Shown: positions 13,870 to 27,766 of the stretch, one piece after another
Position numbering within the stretch: the first letter of the stretch is position 1
Layout of the letters: each line of letters begins with the position of its first letter
NCBI GenBank assembly: GCA_949318235.1
Contig: OX439130.1
Span: 40,625,260-40,689,259, forward strand
Length of the DNA: 64,000 nt
Origin: Ecdyonurus torrentis
Lineage: Eukaryota; Arthropoda; Insecta; Ephemeroptera; Heptageniidae
Reading direction: 5' to 3'
Notes under the pieces: generated by a model
Told to the model about the DNA's origin: nothing
The model's input: the letters and a program-made list of their open reading frames with translations, nothing else
Database searches by the model: none
Position numbers and translations under genes: made by a program

Positions 13870-13988
<119 letters not shown>

Positions 13989-14429
13989 ATCTCCAACGTC
14001 AATTGCCCTTGTGCTTGTGTCAGTTCATCTTATGAACAGAGAGACATTGTAATGACTGTTATTAAGAGCAAAATGTAAAGCACTTTACTCGATTGAAGTA
14101 CACTTAATTTTGACCCATTTTTTCTCTTTTTTTTCCTCTTTGTTTTTGTTTTATATACCCCCAAAATTTTTGTTATACTTCAGCACATATAGCTGTTATT
14201 AAATTTATTTTTAAGCCTAGATATGAATTTATAGGTTATGAAAAAAACTGCCTGAAACTTTTTTTATGTTATGCTGAAATACATAAAAAATCTCTTATAC
14301 ATTTGCTCAATTCTTAAAAAAAAAAAAAAAAAAAAAAAAAACACTTTTGAGTTTGCATCTATACGCCACATTTGTCGAGATAAATTTTATGTTTTTTTTT
14401 TCTCTCCCTCTTTGGCTCGTATAATATAA

Positions 14430-14570
14430 ATCGATTCAATAGTCCTGGTGAATACACCCCGATTGTCAACACGTATTTCCGGACGTTTTGCACCCAAACT
14501 TGTTCTCAAATCGTGCGAAAATAAAACGTATATAAGCCAATATCCTCCGCAGTTGTCACACTTTCAATAA
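14430..14570 (+). promoter_or_regulatory. TATA-type promoter-like patch
   Basis: The patch is visibly richer in G, C and CpG than its surroundings (for example TTTCCGGACG and ATCGTGCG). It ends with TATATAAG at 14529-14536 followed by TCCTCCGCAGTTGTCACAC. The A of GTCACAC at about 14557 lies 28 bases downstream of the first T of the TATA motif, a normal distance to a transcription start. No coding exon is recognisable downstream, where AT-rich DNA resumes. It could be an alternative or non-coding-RNA promoter, a relic of a mobile element, or chance. Confidence 0.3.
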
Positions 14571-15485
14571 AAATAAATAATATATATGTATATATAAAAA
14601 TACATTTAAATGAATTTGAAATGAACTCTATGCAGTACATTAAATGTACATTTCATACAAAATTATAATTTTACTTGTATCGTAAGCATTTATAATTTAA
14701 TTATTTTATACATTATATAACGTAAACAGATATAACATCTCCAAAACCAAGCAAACGTGAATATAGTTTAAAATAATTAAAATTTGCTACTTTTAATTAA
14801 AAATATATTAAAACAAAATAAGATATTAATAATATAAGGTTTCATTATATAAGATTTTATATAATAATTTTCTCAATGAAAATAATATATTTTTGAATTT
14901 ATATTACAAAAGCATTATAATAAGGAAAGCATTCATATTAAAGTCTTTGTACAATATTATCAAAGATATTATAACGGTATTGTCTTCTTATATTTTATTC
15001 GTATTATTAATATTAATCCTACGAAATAATAAATTTCTTTTGTGTCATACACGGCGGCATCATGTTGAAAACATTGATGGAAATTACATCACCATATTTT
15101 TACTTTTCAAAAGAAACAAAATTCTCATTATTTAAAACAAAAGCTAAAATAATTTGCTTGTATGTGCGTTTCAACATGAATAACTTCTCTCAAACATATT
15201 ATATATATATATTCACACATAAAAAAGAAGATTACAGCTAACTTCTCCGTCTTCTTCTTTATACATTAAAGATCTGCTTTATATATTTTATTATATAATA
15301 TTATTATATACTACGTATTTCTTTTTGCTCTGCTTTCTTTCACTTATATAAATATATTTTTTGTTCAAATATTTTTGCTAAAAAGCAAAGAAAATTGTAT
15401 GTAAATTTAGAGACTTTATGTTTTAATTAAAAGACAGACTTCTAATTTTTAGTTTTACTTAATGCGCTATATATTTAAGTTTATG

Positions 15486-15834
15486 CTTCTCTCTCTCTCT
15501 CTTTCTCTCTCGCTCTCGCTCTCGCTCTCGCTCTCGCTCTCGCTCTCGCTCTCGCTCTCGCTCTCGCTCTCGCTCTCGCTCTCGCTCTCGCTCTCGCTCT
15601 CGCTCTCGCTCTCGCTCTCGCTCTCGCTCTCGCTCTCGCTCTCGCTCTCGCTCTCGCTCTCGCTCTCGCTCTCGCTCTCGCTCTCGCTCTCGCTCTCGCT
15701 CTCGCTCTCGCTCTCGCTCTCGCTCTCGCTCTCGCTCTCGCTCTCGCTCTCGCTCTCGCTCTCGCTCTCGCTCTCGCTCTCGCTCTCGCTCTCGCTCTCG
15801 CTCTCGCTCTCGCTCTCGCTCTCGCTCTCTCTCT
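15486..15834. repeat. Perfect (CTCTCG)53 array inside a CT tract
   Basis: A CT tract (15486-15506) turns into the hexamer CTCTCG, repeated 53 times without a single error (15507-15824, 318 bases), then returns to CTCT. All six reading frames are open through it (Leu-Ser, Ser-Arg and Leu-Ala on plus; Arg-Glu, Glu-Ser and Arg-Ala on minus), which produces spurious frames of more than 130 codons. Each unit adds a CpG, giving 53 evenly spaced CpGs in a CpG-poor neighbourhood. Perfect uniformity points to recent expansion or homogenisation of a unit born by one T-to-G change in a CT array. It is very unlikely to be a gene. Confidence 0.98.
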
Positions 15835-16900
15835 ATACAATAATATATAATGTGCACACGTATCTAAATATTTAAATATTTGTATGTTTAATATGTATAT
15901 TATTTTTTCTTTAAATGATGTTATATGTATGATTAAGAACACAATTGTTACAAGACAAAGCTGTTTCCACCAGAATGGCTGCTATACACTTTCGTACTGT
16001 ACCTAATTGTGGTTTTACTCTATATCAAAATTATTCCTTTAATCATTAACGTCCAAAGTAAAAAGTTTATATTTCTTTTGATGGTTTAGATTTCTTTCTT
16101 TCTTTTTCTTTTTAACGATGAAACAAATAGTGTTGAGTATGGTGTTTGTATTGTTCATATATTTTCATATATGACAGACTGAAAGCCTTGCTATAAACAT
16201 TGGGATGTGGAGAGAGAGAGAGAGATGAAATATAAAAGTCTTTGCGGTCGAAGAGTTTGCGGCTTTTCTCCCCTTCATATACATCTCCATTGGCAGACAA
16301 AAATGAAGATATAATGATTTACAAAATAATAATAAAAAGCATGTAAATCCATAGATGCATCATACAGTTGTCTATATTTCTAATATATTTATGATTTAAA
16401 TATTATGGAAATTGGAATATATTGCAAAAGTTAAATGCAAACTTTAACAAACCAAAAATGTACAGTACATAGTACGTATATAGCACATGTTTGCATATAA
16501 TATATATATCCTCTACATTACACTCTAGCTCTAATGGAAATGGAGTGAGTGAAATTCAAATATACTTTTGCAAAGCTTTCAATAAAAAATTTTACCAGCA
16601 AACATACGTAAATAATAATAATTATAGAATTTACATGAAAAGCATTAAAAAAAAAAGTACTGAAGTTTTCAATAGCAAGGAGCAAGAAATATTTCTTAAT
16701 GCGTTTTTCTTTATAAAATTTATAACATCATGTTTCACGCAAGATTATAATTTCTTAGTATTGTCACTGTTAAAGTTTGATAGTATATTCATGGTCAAAT
16801 CTATGAAATTTTAATGATTTGGTAACTATATATCTTTTGAATTGATTTTTTTAAATGCAATATGGTACGTATAAAAATATCCTAAAGAATATCTTGTGAC

Positions 16901-17073
16901 CAGGGACGGACTGGCACTCAAGGGGCCTCTCCGCGAAAGGGGTGTAACACTCTCTAGGGGCCACAAAAGGGGGCGTAACACCCTGGTTACGCCCCTTTTA
17001 GGGCCTTAGGGGCTTCTTAACGGGGGGGGGGGGGGGGGGACTTGCTCTTATATGGCCTGTCCGAGCTTGCCTG
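16901..17073. mobile_element. Small G-rich hAT-like non-autonomous element
   Basis: A GC-rich island of about 173 bases stands out from AT-rich flanks. It starts CAGGGACGGACTGGC and ends GCCTGTCCGAGCTTGCCTG. The ends are inverted copies if a 4-base indel is allowed. CAGGG at the start is typical of hAT-type termini. Inside is a strong hairpin, 16965-16979 against 16986-16999 (GGGCGTAAC paired with GTTACGCCC), a diverged internal duplication of the GTAACAC segment, and an 18-base G run at 17022-17039. A clean 8-base target duplication is not visible (left flank CTTGTGAC, right flank TGACGGTG share only TGAC), so the exact right end is uncertain. Confidence 0.55.
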
Positions 17074-17826
17074 TGACGGTGTGACAAATATAAATATATG
17101 CAATAACATTCATCAAATGAAATAATTTACTAAAAAAGTATGATACAATGCAACGTTTAATAAAATACGATATTATACATCGTTCGAAGTAAAATAATTT
17201 TCAAAGTTATCATCGGAGACCTATAGTTGAATAATTAGTATTTTCAGAATAGATTGTTGAATAAAAAAATATGCGGAAAACTGACTGGTAGTTTGTCATG
17301 GTCATGGTGTTTTTAAAATAATAAAATATTTCATGTAACATAAATATGCACATTGAATGTATCCTTTTTATTATTTATTTTTTTTTTCTTTCTCTTTCTC
17401 GTGTCTTCAAAAATAGCTACATCAGGATTTGTGATTTCTATATATTTTCTTCCTACATTATATAAAAATACAGTCAGATCTGACATGAATATGTAATACA
17501 CTGCATATCATTGATAATATAATATAGTTGAAATTTTATTGCTTGAAATACGCGGAGATATGAAAATTGAAAATTTTATTATAGATAATCAAACAATACA
17601 ATCTAAATATTAATTTTTTTATCACTTTAAAATTTTATAAAATGAAATCTCATTTAATAGTGTGATACAAAGGAGTGTAAAAAAAAGGAGAGGATATTTT
17701 GATGTTTTTAAATCCATTTGCTTCATGTTTTATCACTCGCACAAAGTAGCTCATGGAATGGCAAGCGATAATGCAGAATTTTTTTTTATGCACAACTTTA
17801 TAAAGCGTAAAATATTTTTATAAAAT

Positions 17827-17862
<36 letters not shown>

Positions 17863-18340
17863 TAATGTACATTATTTTATTCTCTTTCTCTCGCTCTTTT
17901 TATTATTATTAATAATATAAAAATATTTATATTTTTTATCTGTGTATACAGTAGAATAATTGACCTATTTCACAGTAAAAATAATAATTATTATATATAT
18001 ATGATAAAAAAAATCTAGAGAAGGGGAAAAAAAATTAATGATGCTGAATCTGTTATACAGTTTTGATTTAATTACGGAGAATATTGAGATAAAATTATTT
18101 ATTATATTTAATAAAATTTTTGTCTGACAATGGCAAACTTTTTTATTTGTATGTTTTGTCACGTATGAGGATCTGTCCCGATTAATATTGTCATGTAACT
18201 GTATATTTTATACTAACGTATGTCGCACGGTGATCATTTTAACCTCATGATTATTTGTATAAGATAATAGTTCAAATTTATGCCATTTATACGTTGTTTT
18301 CAATGTTATCTTGTGTCAATTTATTCAATTAAAGGATAGG

Positions 18341-18373
<33 letters not shown>

Positions 18374-18637
18374 TTGATTAAAAGTTGCAAAATTAGATAA
18401 CTTTTTTTTTTTTTTTTTTTAACAGTGATGCTTAGGATTAACGAAACTCGAAATATATATGTAAAACGTATACGAACCTTCTAATGACAACCCTTAATTC
18501 ATAGTAATTCTAGCTTTAAAAATAAATATCTTAAGTTAAGTTCCTTATGTGTATAGTTCCCGTGTATTTTTGAAAATTCTTAAAACATAAAATATAATTT
18601 CACTTTCTAATTTTTATATATTTCTCTTCTGTTATAG

Positions 18638-18689
18638 GTAAGCGCACTATTTCTTTTAAATTGGATCTCCATGGTTTTTCAGCATTGTG
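18638..18689 (+). ncRNA. Candidate recursive-splicing mini-exon 1 (52 nt)
   Basis: A strong 3' splice site is visible: a branch-like TTTCTAAT, then a pyrimidine-rich run ending TTCTCTTCTGTTATAG. GTAAGC, a good 5' splice site, follows with no base between. Fifty-two bases on, a second donor appears as GTG|GTGAGTTTTTT. Acceptor, immediate donor and downstream donor are the layout of a recursive-splicing exon, which is first included and then removed with the next intron piece. The 52 bases are open in two of three frames but are not a multiple of three; with the 44-base unit at 49252 they sum to 96. The unit could instead be an ordinary cassette exon of a gene spanning the window. The type given here means a transcript part of unknown coding status. 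Confidence 0.45.
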
Positions 18690-19478
18690 GTGAGTTTTTT
18701 CCCTCTTTAATTTTATCATAATGATAAAATGTCTTGATTTTTTTTTAACATTTTACTTATCCTCAACTCATTTCATTTAAAAAGATTACCATCAAGCATT
18801 AGGACTTATGCTTCTTTTTAATTTTACTTACAAAAGATTACAATTATTATATCAGGGAAGAAAATTTGATTTCTCTTTAAAGCAAGATATTTTTCTGATT
18901 AAATATAAAAATCCTTTGGAATTCAATTTAGTGTAAAAATGTTTCTAAATTTGGAACTGTTTTCAGATTGGTTATACAATTCTGTATAGTTTTTTGTCAT
19001 TCAAAGAAAGAAAGAAGGGAAAAAAAATAGTTTTATACTTTTTCGCAATAAATTGTAGCACAGTTGAAATTGACGGATCGGTTGTTTGGGTAAAAAGTGC
19101 TATAAGAAATTTTAGTCTAAAGATAAAAGAGTTGAAGAGAAGAAAAACTTACTTTCCTGCCTCTCTCGCATACAAACCACATACACAAAGATATGAACTC
19201 GCTATATCAGGATATATTACGTACAACCCTAGGCAGATAACTTAGAACGTACTAGTCTTTAGATTTATGTCGATTTTATGGCTTAAAGTAATTTTAAAAT
19301 ACCAAAGAACATGAAAACTACATTTTTTTTTTAAAGTTCTCTGTAAGGATAGTATCAATTTGTGGGAAAATTTTATAGTTTTTTTTTTAAGAATGAACAC
19401 TACCGTAATAATAATAGAGTGCAAGTGTATTGCGTTCGCTTTAAGTCATCACTGTTTTCTGTGCCTATAAACCTTCTT

Positions 19479-19589
<111 letters not shown>

Positions 19590-20813
19590 GCCTCATGCCT
19601 TTCTTACATTTTACTCCCTTAGGGAATCTGACAGTCAGAGTATAATTTGCTCTATCTTTTCTCTTCTTCTTCTTCATCATCTTCTTTTCTTTATCCTAAC
19701 CTACAAAACTGAAATAAAAGAGCGAAGAAAAGAGAAGCATTTTTTTCCCTCTCCTTTATCCCTTACAGACATTTTTTTTACTTGCCGCCGTCAGCAGTTT
19801 TACTAATTGTACAAACGCATACATCATTATATAATAATAATGAATTAAATTCATTTAAATGAATCTGCCATATAGTATTTAGTGTTAATTAAATGAGAGA
19901 AAGAGTGGAAAAAAAGATTTTAATTTTCTACTTATTATTAAATTTAAAAGAAAATGAGTGTAAAAGCAACATGAAATTTAATTTTATGGTATATATATAG
20001 TTACTATTTTTACATTACATTCCGCAGACAAGTGTTATTTTAATGTTTCAATGCGTATGAACATATAATACAAAAAAATTAAAAGCTTATATAATAAAAT
20101 AAGTATAACAATTTTGACGTTATATTTATGTCAATTAGCTTCGCTATATATAACAGCTCTTATTTGCACTCTAAATTATTTAAGGAAAATAACTTTTAGA
20201 AAATTGATGTATATAAATATGATTTATATTTACAGAAATTTATTTTCATAAACGAATATACACCACTAAATTTAATTTATATTTCCATTAAATTAATATA
20301 TTATTCCCTTGCTTCCAGGAAATCTTAAAATACAGTCAAATTTTATGTGTATATAAAGTCCACTAACATATAATAATTGTATATAAAATAATAATAATAA
20401 TAATAAAACATAAGATTATTATAAACATATATATTTCAACTTATATTATAACATTAAACACTTTACAATTATACGTCATTCGTCTCGTCAATTCGTTAGT
20501 TCTTAAAATATAAAACTATTTGCCTTTTTATATTTGTAAAAATTTTAAAGTTTTTTTTCTTTCCAGTTTATAATATAACCAATGAATTTAAGTTGTACAT
20601 ATTTTTAATGTATTTAAATTATGAATATTTTTAAGTTATTTAATATTAATCGTGTTTGTATTATAATTTGTTCTCCATTGTGTTCAGCAGTAAAATTAAC
20701 GTTGCTTTTTTTTATATATAGAAAAGTAACCACATATAGTATTTGTAAAGCCACTTTAAAAAAAATGTAAAGAGAGGATGTAGAATAAAAACGTTACTCG
20801 TGGGTCACATAAG

Positions 20814-20841
20814 GAGAGAGAGAGAGAGAGAGAGAGAGAGG
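20814..20841. repeat. (GA)n microsatellite
   Basis: GA tract of about 27 bases. The minus-strand frame over it (20756-21061) is repeat-driven at one end and shows no recognisable domain. Confidence 0.95.
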
Positions 20842-22119
20842 ATAAAAAAAATAAAACGTGGACACATACAAAGAAAAGAAAGAGGGAAAAAAATCTGTCC
20901 CTCCCGAGGGTTGAAGCCATGTCTGAAGTCGAGTATGAAAACGTGAGAGCAAGTCGGAGCTTTCTCTCTCTATACTCACTTGGGGTTTTTTCTTTGCTGA
21001 TCAAAATGATGTTATCTCTAATTCCTCTTAACCTCAATACCATTATAATCTCGCGAGACATTTTTCCAACTGACTTTATTCTATATAGACTCTAGGTACT
21101 AAAATATAGTAAGTACCAAGGTATAACTATACTTGAATTCTAACTTCAATTGATATTTATCAGTTTATATCAGTATTATATATTTTATATGGAAATTGTT
21201 CTATTCTAAGCTCTCTCTTTTTTTTGTTCAAGCAAAGAAAGTACATTTTTAAAAAAAAAAATATTATTTTAAGGAGTTGTAGACAAAAATGTATCAAGAA
21301 TATTGTAAAAGTTTTGTATATCATGCAACGATATTTCATGCTTAAAATATGTATTCATGAAACTGATTAATAGATTTTTTTTTATCAGTATGCTACTATC
21401 ATCAGTACTCTATAATACTTTCATTATTAACTTTAACATTTTAGTTTCCAAGGCTTTTCCAGGTAGTTGATAATTATAGACTGTTTATATTAGGCTTATA
21501 GCTTTTATTATGATAATTTTTGTTAATAACACATATAGATCTTGTTTATTTACAAAATAATTGTAATGTTGATTAGTTAAAAGGCTTTTGTTGTATTATG
21601 ATAGAAGTAAAATCATTTGAATCTCAAAGTTGGAAATTGTCGTACCTTGAAAATTTTGTTACGGGACTTCAAAATGCATGTCAGTAACGTTATCATGGAT
21701 TTTAAAACTTTTCGACCGAGAAATCAAACCAAATTGACTTTCTCGTTTAACTTTGACATCATAAATATAACTTGTTTAATTTTTAGAGCATGATAAAACA
21801 CAAAATTTAGTTTATTTTCTGATGCTCTTTTAAAAAGAATTACTTCGGATTTAAAATATACTTATTGTTAGAGCAAAAGCGACAGAAAAGAACAAAACAC
21901 AACAGCAGCGAGCGCAATCACGATTAAAAGAGAAAAAGACAAAAGAAGGCTATTTTGTTCTTATTTAAGTTTTATGTCTATTTGGTCATTATGGCTATAG
22001 ATTTTCAAGAGTTCAAAGAAAGACAGAGATGAAAAAAGATTGCAATAAGCCGTTTCTAAATACAATCCCAAGACAGTAGTTTTTAAAAACTTTGTTTACT
22101 TCTTTATATTTTACAAAAC

Positions 22120-22150
<31 letters not shown>

Positions 22151-22658
22151 TTTTGTGAAGTTTTTTAATGAAGAAAAATCTGCGTTTCTTTCTGACTTTT
22201 TATGTAACTTTCATGCATGAGTAGTTTTTTTTGCGTTTATTGCAATCTCAAGCATATTTTGTGTGGTCTTGTGTAGGAAATTAAAAGTAAAAAAGTTAAG
22301 TAATAATATTCTTTTTTATCTTCTTTTTTTTTGTCTTGTTGTGGGGTAGAAAATAATATGCGTATTTTAATTTACTTTAAAAAGAGTAAAAAACAAAAGA
22401 GTTTCTAAAATCTTGAGGTAGATTTACTGTGTGGTGAACATAAAAACAAAATGCAACATGTGAAGGTGTAAATTACTTAATTACTTCCTGGCTAAACTTT
22501 GCAACATATTTACGTATTTAACTCTAAAATATCTTTATACTCTAGCTGAACACATACAAATTCAAGGTATGAAAATTAATTATATATTTAATAAAAAATA
22601 AAATAAAGAAACTTCAACATACTGCAAACATTACAAAATAAAAAATAGAATAATAATA

Positions 22659-22702
<44 letters not shown>

Positions 22703-22908
22703 AGATGATGCTACATTAAATCAAAAGATGTTTTTCTCATTTATTTAATATGGATTGCACATCGTAAATGTAATCCTATGTTGCAGAAAATAGCTGAGAA
22801 ATGCATTTCTTGGATGCCAACACATATTACTATGCCGTGTAAGAGTATAATTAAAATTCTGGGCGTGTGACGTTAACAGCTAATTAAACTTAAAAATAAG
22901 AGAAATAG

Positions 22909-23046
<138 letters not shown>

Positions 23047-24781
23047 ATTTAAATCTCAAACAACTGTAACAGTTAAAAAAAAGGGGATTATTTACTGAAA
23101 CCTTGTTATAGTTTCTTAGACAAAGTTTGTGCTATACAGAAAATGAAATATATTTTTGTCTGCAGTGTGTGTATATGTTTATAAGTTCACAGTATGGTGT
23201 TGTCTTGACGACTTGTTGTTTCAATGTTTCGCTTTATGTATATACAGTATATTCTCACATATTATTATATATAACAGTATATACTGTACTCACTATAGCT
23301 GCCCTCCTAAACATACAAAAGAATTTGTACAGCATAAAGTTACTCAATGTACAAAACTTTTTACCCTTACTCCTATAACTTTATTCTCTTTAACTATAAC
23401 GTGTGTTACAAAGTTTAACTTTTAGATCGTTTGTTCCGGCTATTTTGTAACACTTTTCTTTTTAGCTTGCTACTCTTTAATACTGATATACACTTCGGTT
23501 TTTTTTTTCTCACTGCCTTTAACTCTCTTGTTTCAGCCCCCCTTTTTTTCTTCTTCCTTTTTTTTACAACTAAAAAATATGCACTCTGAATTCTTGTAAT
23601 ATCATTTTAACCATAAAATTTTATTTTTATTCCATCACACTTTTCCAAAGTAAAATAATGATAAAAAGCTATTAAGATTGAGAACATTTTTTTTTCTTCT
23701 TTTGTTTAGATTGTGTCTATAATAAAAAGTAGCGGGTTATGATAATGGTAAAGTTAGTTGTTCACTGCGGGGGAGAAAGGTTTTGGTATAGTCTGCAAAA
23801 CTGTTTTTTTTTTTCTTTCAAACTGAGAGTTTTCACATTTTATATAACAGTGTTTGTATGTGCAACTCAAAGCAGAATTCCAATTTCATTCTTCAATCTC
23901 TGTTTTTGAGTGTTTTACCAATTTCATCATATAAAAATCAGATTTTGCAATATATCCTTGCATAAAAATAAAACCAATTTTTTTTTTTTTTTTTTTTGCA
24001 GTGTATAATATATATTGCAAAATTAAAATTATTTAAATAATATTTCTTTCAACATAAACGTAGCGACACATGAAAATATCACAATTAAAATCTTGATTTA
24101 TTACATTTTAATGACAAAATGTATATCACACATTTTCAACATCTATAGAAATATGTAAATTAAATTTATATACCTGTAATTATATAATTTAATAAAAATT
24201 TAGTGTTAAGGTGAGATGTAATTTACTAACCAGTTTTGAGTTCGGTATTTTATTTTAAATAAGTAACAATTAAATGTAACATTTTGAAACCACATCACCT
24301 AGTTATAATTATTATAAAGAGAAATCCATTATTTTGTAACTTCTTGAAAAGTTTGTTATGATGAGGTTTGTTTAATTAAAATCATATTTTAATGAGAATT
24401 TTGCCTCAATCTACAATTCTATTACCGCAAGTCATATATTTATTCAAGCAAAATATTGCGCGCTTCACAACAGTATATTCACTCCTTTATTTACTTAAAT
24501 GTGAATTTTCAAACTTTACGTTTGAATTGTAACACGTATTTTAACAAGTAAATTTTTCTCATAATACTGCGTGTGTTTCTGTATAAATATATACATATAT
24601 GGAGTTTTCTATACCTAATATACACATACATTTTTGTTTTTGTTTTTTTGCTGAGGGTGGTCAATGTTTATTTGAAAGCAATCAAAATACTCTCTTCATG
24701 CTAAGGAAGCAAAAAAAAAAAAAAAAAAAAAAAAAAGCTACCTTTACATTTATGTTTTTCTTTCTTTTCTCTTCTTCGATC

Positions 24782-24812
<31 letters not shown>

Positions 24813-24829
24813 CGTTGTTGTGAAGGCAA

Positions 24830-25210
24830 GAAAACGGTACCACGGTTCTCCACGTGTGGTTTGTAGCGTTTTTTTTTCCTGCTTGTCTGCTGGATACAGG
24901 GGTTTGAAGGGGGTTATAGGGGTATATAAGGGAGGTTGTGGTGTATAAGGGAGGAAAGATACAAACATGCTATAGACGTTACGTCCCACGACACTTATTC
25001 TTTCTTTCTAACTTGCAAGCAGTAGCAGCTGTTTCTGGGGGTGGAGTGGAGGTTGAGGGGTTGGAGCCCAAGTTTGAGAACTGGAGTACGAGGTACCACG
25101 CAATACATGTCGTCACACCCGCAGACACTCCCCATTTCTCACTATGTGTGTGTGAGAGAGACCTTTCTTTTCCTCTTGTGACTTTCACCCATGTTTTAGC
25201 GTTGAACATG
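24830..25210. other. GC-richer patch, possible TE remnant or exon
   Basis: About 380 bases with clearly higher G+C than the flanks. A 123-codon plus-strand frame (24938-25309) and a 76-codon minus-strand frame (24979-25209) overlap it; neither resembles a family I know. AACTTGCAAG at about 25011-25020, after a T/C-rich run, could act as a 3' splice site. AAGTTTGAGAACTGG near 25070-25084 resembles the TTCTCAAACTT terminus of some hAT-type elements when read on the minus strand, which would make this a transposon remnant. The evidence does not decide between remnant, exon and chance. Confidence 0.3.
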
Positions 25211-27254
25211 ATTTTACACTTGCAACCAAAACCATCAATACAAGATACCTTGTTTCATATTATATTTTGTATTATAATAATATCACGGAAAAGAGAGACT
25301 GAAGAATAATTAGCCAATTAGGAAAGAAAGCCTCATTTCAAAGTTAAAACATCAAATTATAATGCGTTAAATGATCAGCAACACAATAGTTTGCTGCAGT
25401 TCAATACTATAACGTTGCATGTTATTATAAGTGAATTTTTGTACCCCTGAAAATATTTTTAATTCACTGCAGTACTACGTATAAAAATATATATTTTTTA
25501 AAAAATTCTTTAAATTTAAGTTGATAACTAAAATTATTTCCTAATCCACCAATAATGAACTTTTCTAATTACTGTATTATTTTTATTATTATTTGTAAAT
25601 AATAAAAGTTACACAAGACACTCTATGCATGTTAAAATTTCAATAAATTTCAAGTGCTATATAAATTTATTGTTATTTTAACTTATAAGTATGTGTATAT
25701 TTTCCAAACATGCATAAAAGATATAGACGTAAAGTAGGTATACTTTTGCTAAAACGTATTCCGTTATACAACAAACTGTCTTAATATTTCATCGTATATA
25801 AATAAATGTAGGTATGCATGTGTAACTTATATAACATGGGTATATTTTGCGTATTCCCTCTAAAGTTTAACCAATTACTTACAATTACATTTATCTTATG
25901 TACTTGTATATATTTATATATATTTCAAACTTTACTACACAAATTAAAATTTATTACTCATGAGACAGCTCATCGGTTTTAAAAGAAATTTTTAAATTTT
26001 CTTATGTTGTATTTTTATATTATATATTATGAAAATATAAGTTGAACACTATAAATTTCTGTGTCAAACTTAATGTATTTCTTATCATCTCAAAATTATA
26101 TATTATGTCAAAAAAAGTTTTGGTTGCAACTTGTGAATAATATTATACATTTCTGATATTATTGTATTTTATAATGCTAAATGCGTTTTAGTTCTTTTGA
26201 CCTACTTAAAAACATTGATTTTAAATCAACATTTGTTTCTTCTTTTGTTTTCCAACTGTCGGACATGTCAATCTAAAAAAAGTATTACTAATTATGTGAT
26301 TTAATCATATTAATTTTTATATAATTTGCATTCATAATTTTCAATTTGATGCAATGCGCTTTTTCTAATTTATTATTTGATAACCTTGATTGATACCATC
26401 GTTAATGTCGATCAGTTTTAATGTAGAATAATTGCATGTTCTGTCAAAATACATTTAAGACTAAAATAATAATTATATCACCTGAGTTTTATTAAAAGTA
26501 AATAACTTTTACTTATGTCAAGGTTTTCTATTATGCAGTTAGTTATTGCGGACTTATCATATTTTGCCGTTTCTTCTCCTTCATTACCACATGATTGCAA
26601 AAAGATCAACCTAACAATGAAAATCTTGTAGATACGTATTTTTTGAAAGCAGGAATGGTGTGAAATCAGAATAATATTGCGCAATTAAAAACTACTGTAA
26701 TATTGTTTCGATTCCTGTTTATTCCTGTTTTTAAAAAAAGCCTATAAAGTAAAATTATATTACCTATAGGTATAGAGTATAGAGGAGTATTTTGACGTAG
26801 CAGAAACATCAACTTTGTTTGCGAAAATGGAAAACGAAATTCTCTTTTTTTTTTTCATCAATACTGACAAAAATTTCAACCATAAACTCACAATTTGGTA
26901 AAAAGCAAACGCTAAGTAATAAGCAATATTGAAAATCAATAGTTGAAATCTTATTAATTAATTAGTTAATTAATTAACAATACCAATATGTTTTTCATTC
27001 ACTTTAAAATTTATCCGAATTTATAAGATGAAGTTTAAAGTTTAACCTTTTTTCTTTGTATGAAAATTTCGTAAAATAACAAGAACAAACAAAATACAAT
27101 ATAATCAAACCCCCAAGTTTAAAAATGACGATATCTTCCCTATTATTATTATTATTATTTTATTAATCATTATATGAAACACGTAATATTAATTATTACG
27201 TCAAATGAGACAAAAGTTTCAATAACAACTTGTTGAATGAAAACTCTTCTATAA

Positions 27255-27258
<4 letters not shown>

Positions 27259-27286
<28 letters not shown>
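27259..27286. repeat. (CT)n microsatellite
   Basis: CT tract of about 28 bases ending at CTGATAG. Confidence 0.95.
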
Positions 27287-27289
<3 letters not shown>

Positions 27290-27638
27290 GAATATTGTGA
27301 CGTATTTCTTATGACAGCTCCAAGTAGCAACGAGTAGAGAGAAAACAATGGCAAAGACTGAACAAACTTTGTGACATTTTCCCATCAAAAACAGAAAAAA
27401 AAAAAAAAAAAAAAAAGTTACACGTTAACCTTTCCATTATACAAAATATGATGATGACATAGCAATATGCCATCTCTTGCTGTGTTTTTATATACATAAA
27501 ATATTATTATAACACACACACACAAAATAGGTCAATTGAAAATAATAATATGATTTTTATATTTATTATTCTATATAAAATTTTAATATTTAGTGTTGTT
27601 TGTTTATTAATCAAAAAAATCCCTAACGGCAGTCATGT

Positions 27639-27766
<128 letters not shown>

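Noticed and set aside
15459..15942. Open frames of 130 to 153 codons on both strands
   Set aside because: They are translations of the CT/CTCTCG array, which lacks stop codons in all six frames. Their existence says nothing about coding.
16491..16814. 107-codon plus-strand frame in non-repeat sequence
   Set aside because: It is dominated by Lys, Asn, Ile, Phe and Tyr as expected from AT-rich random sequence. No family resemblance, start context or splice context supports it.
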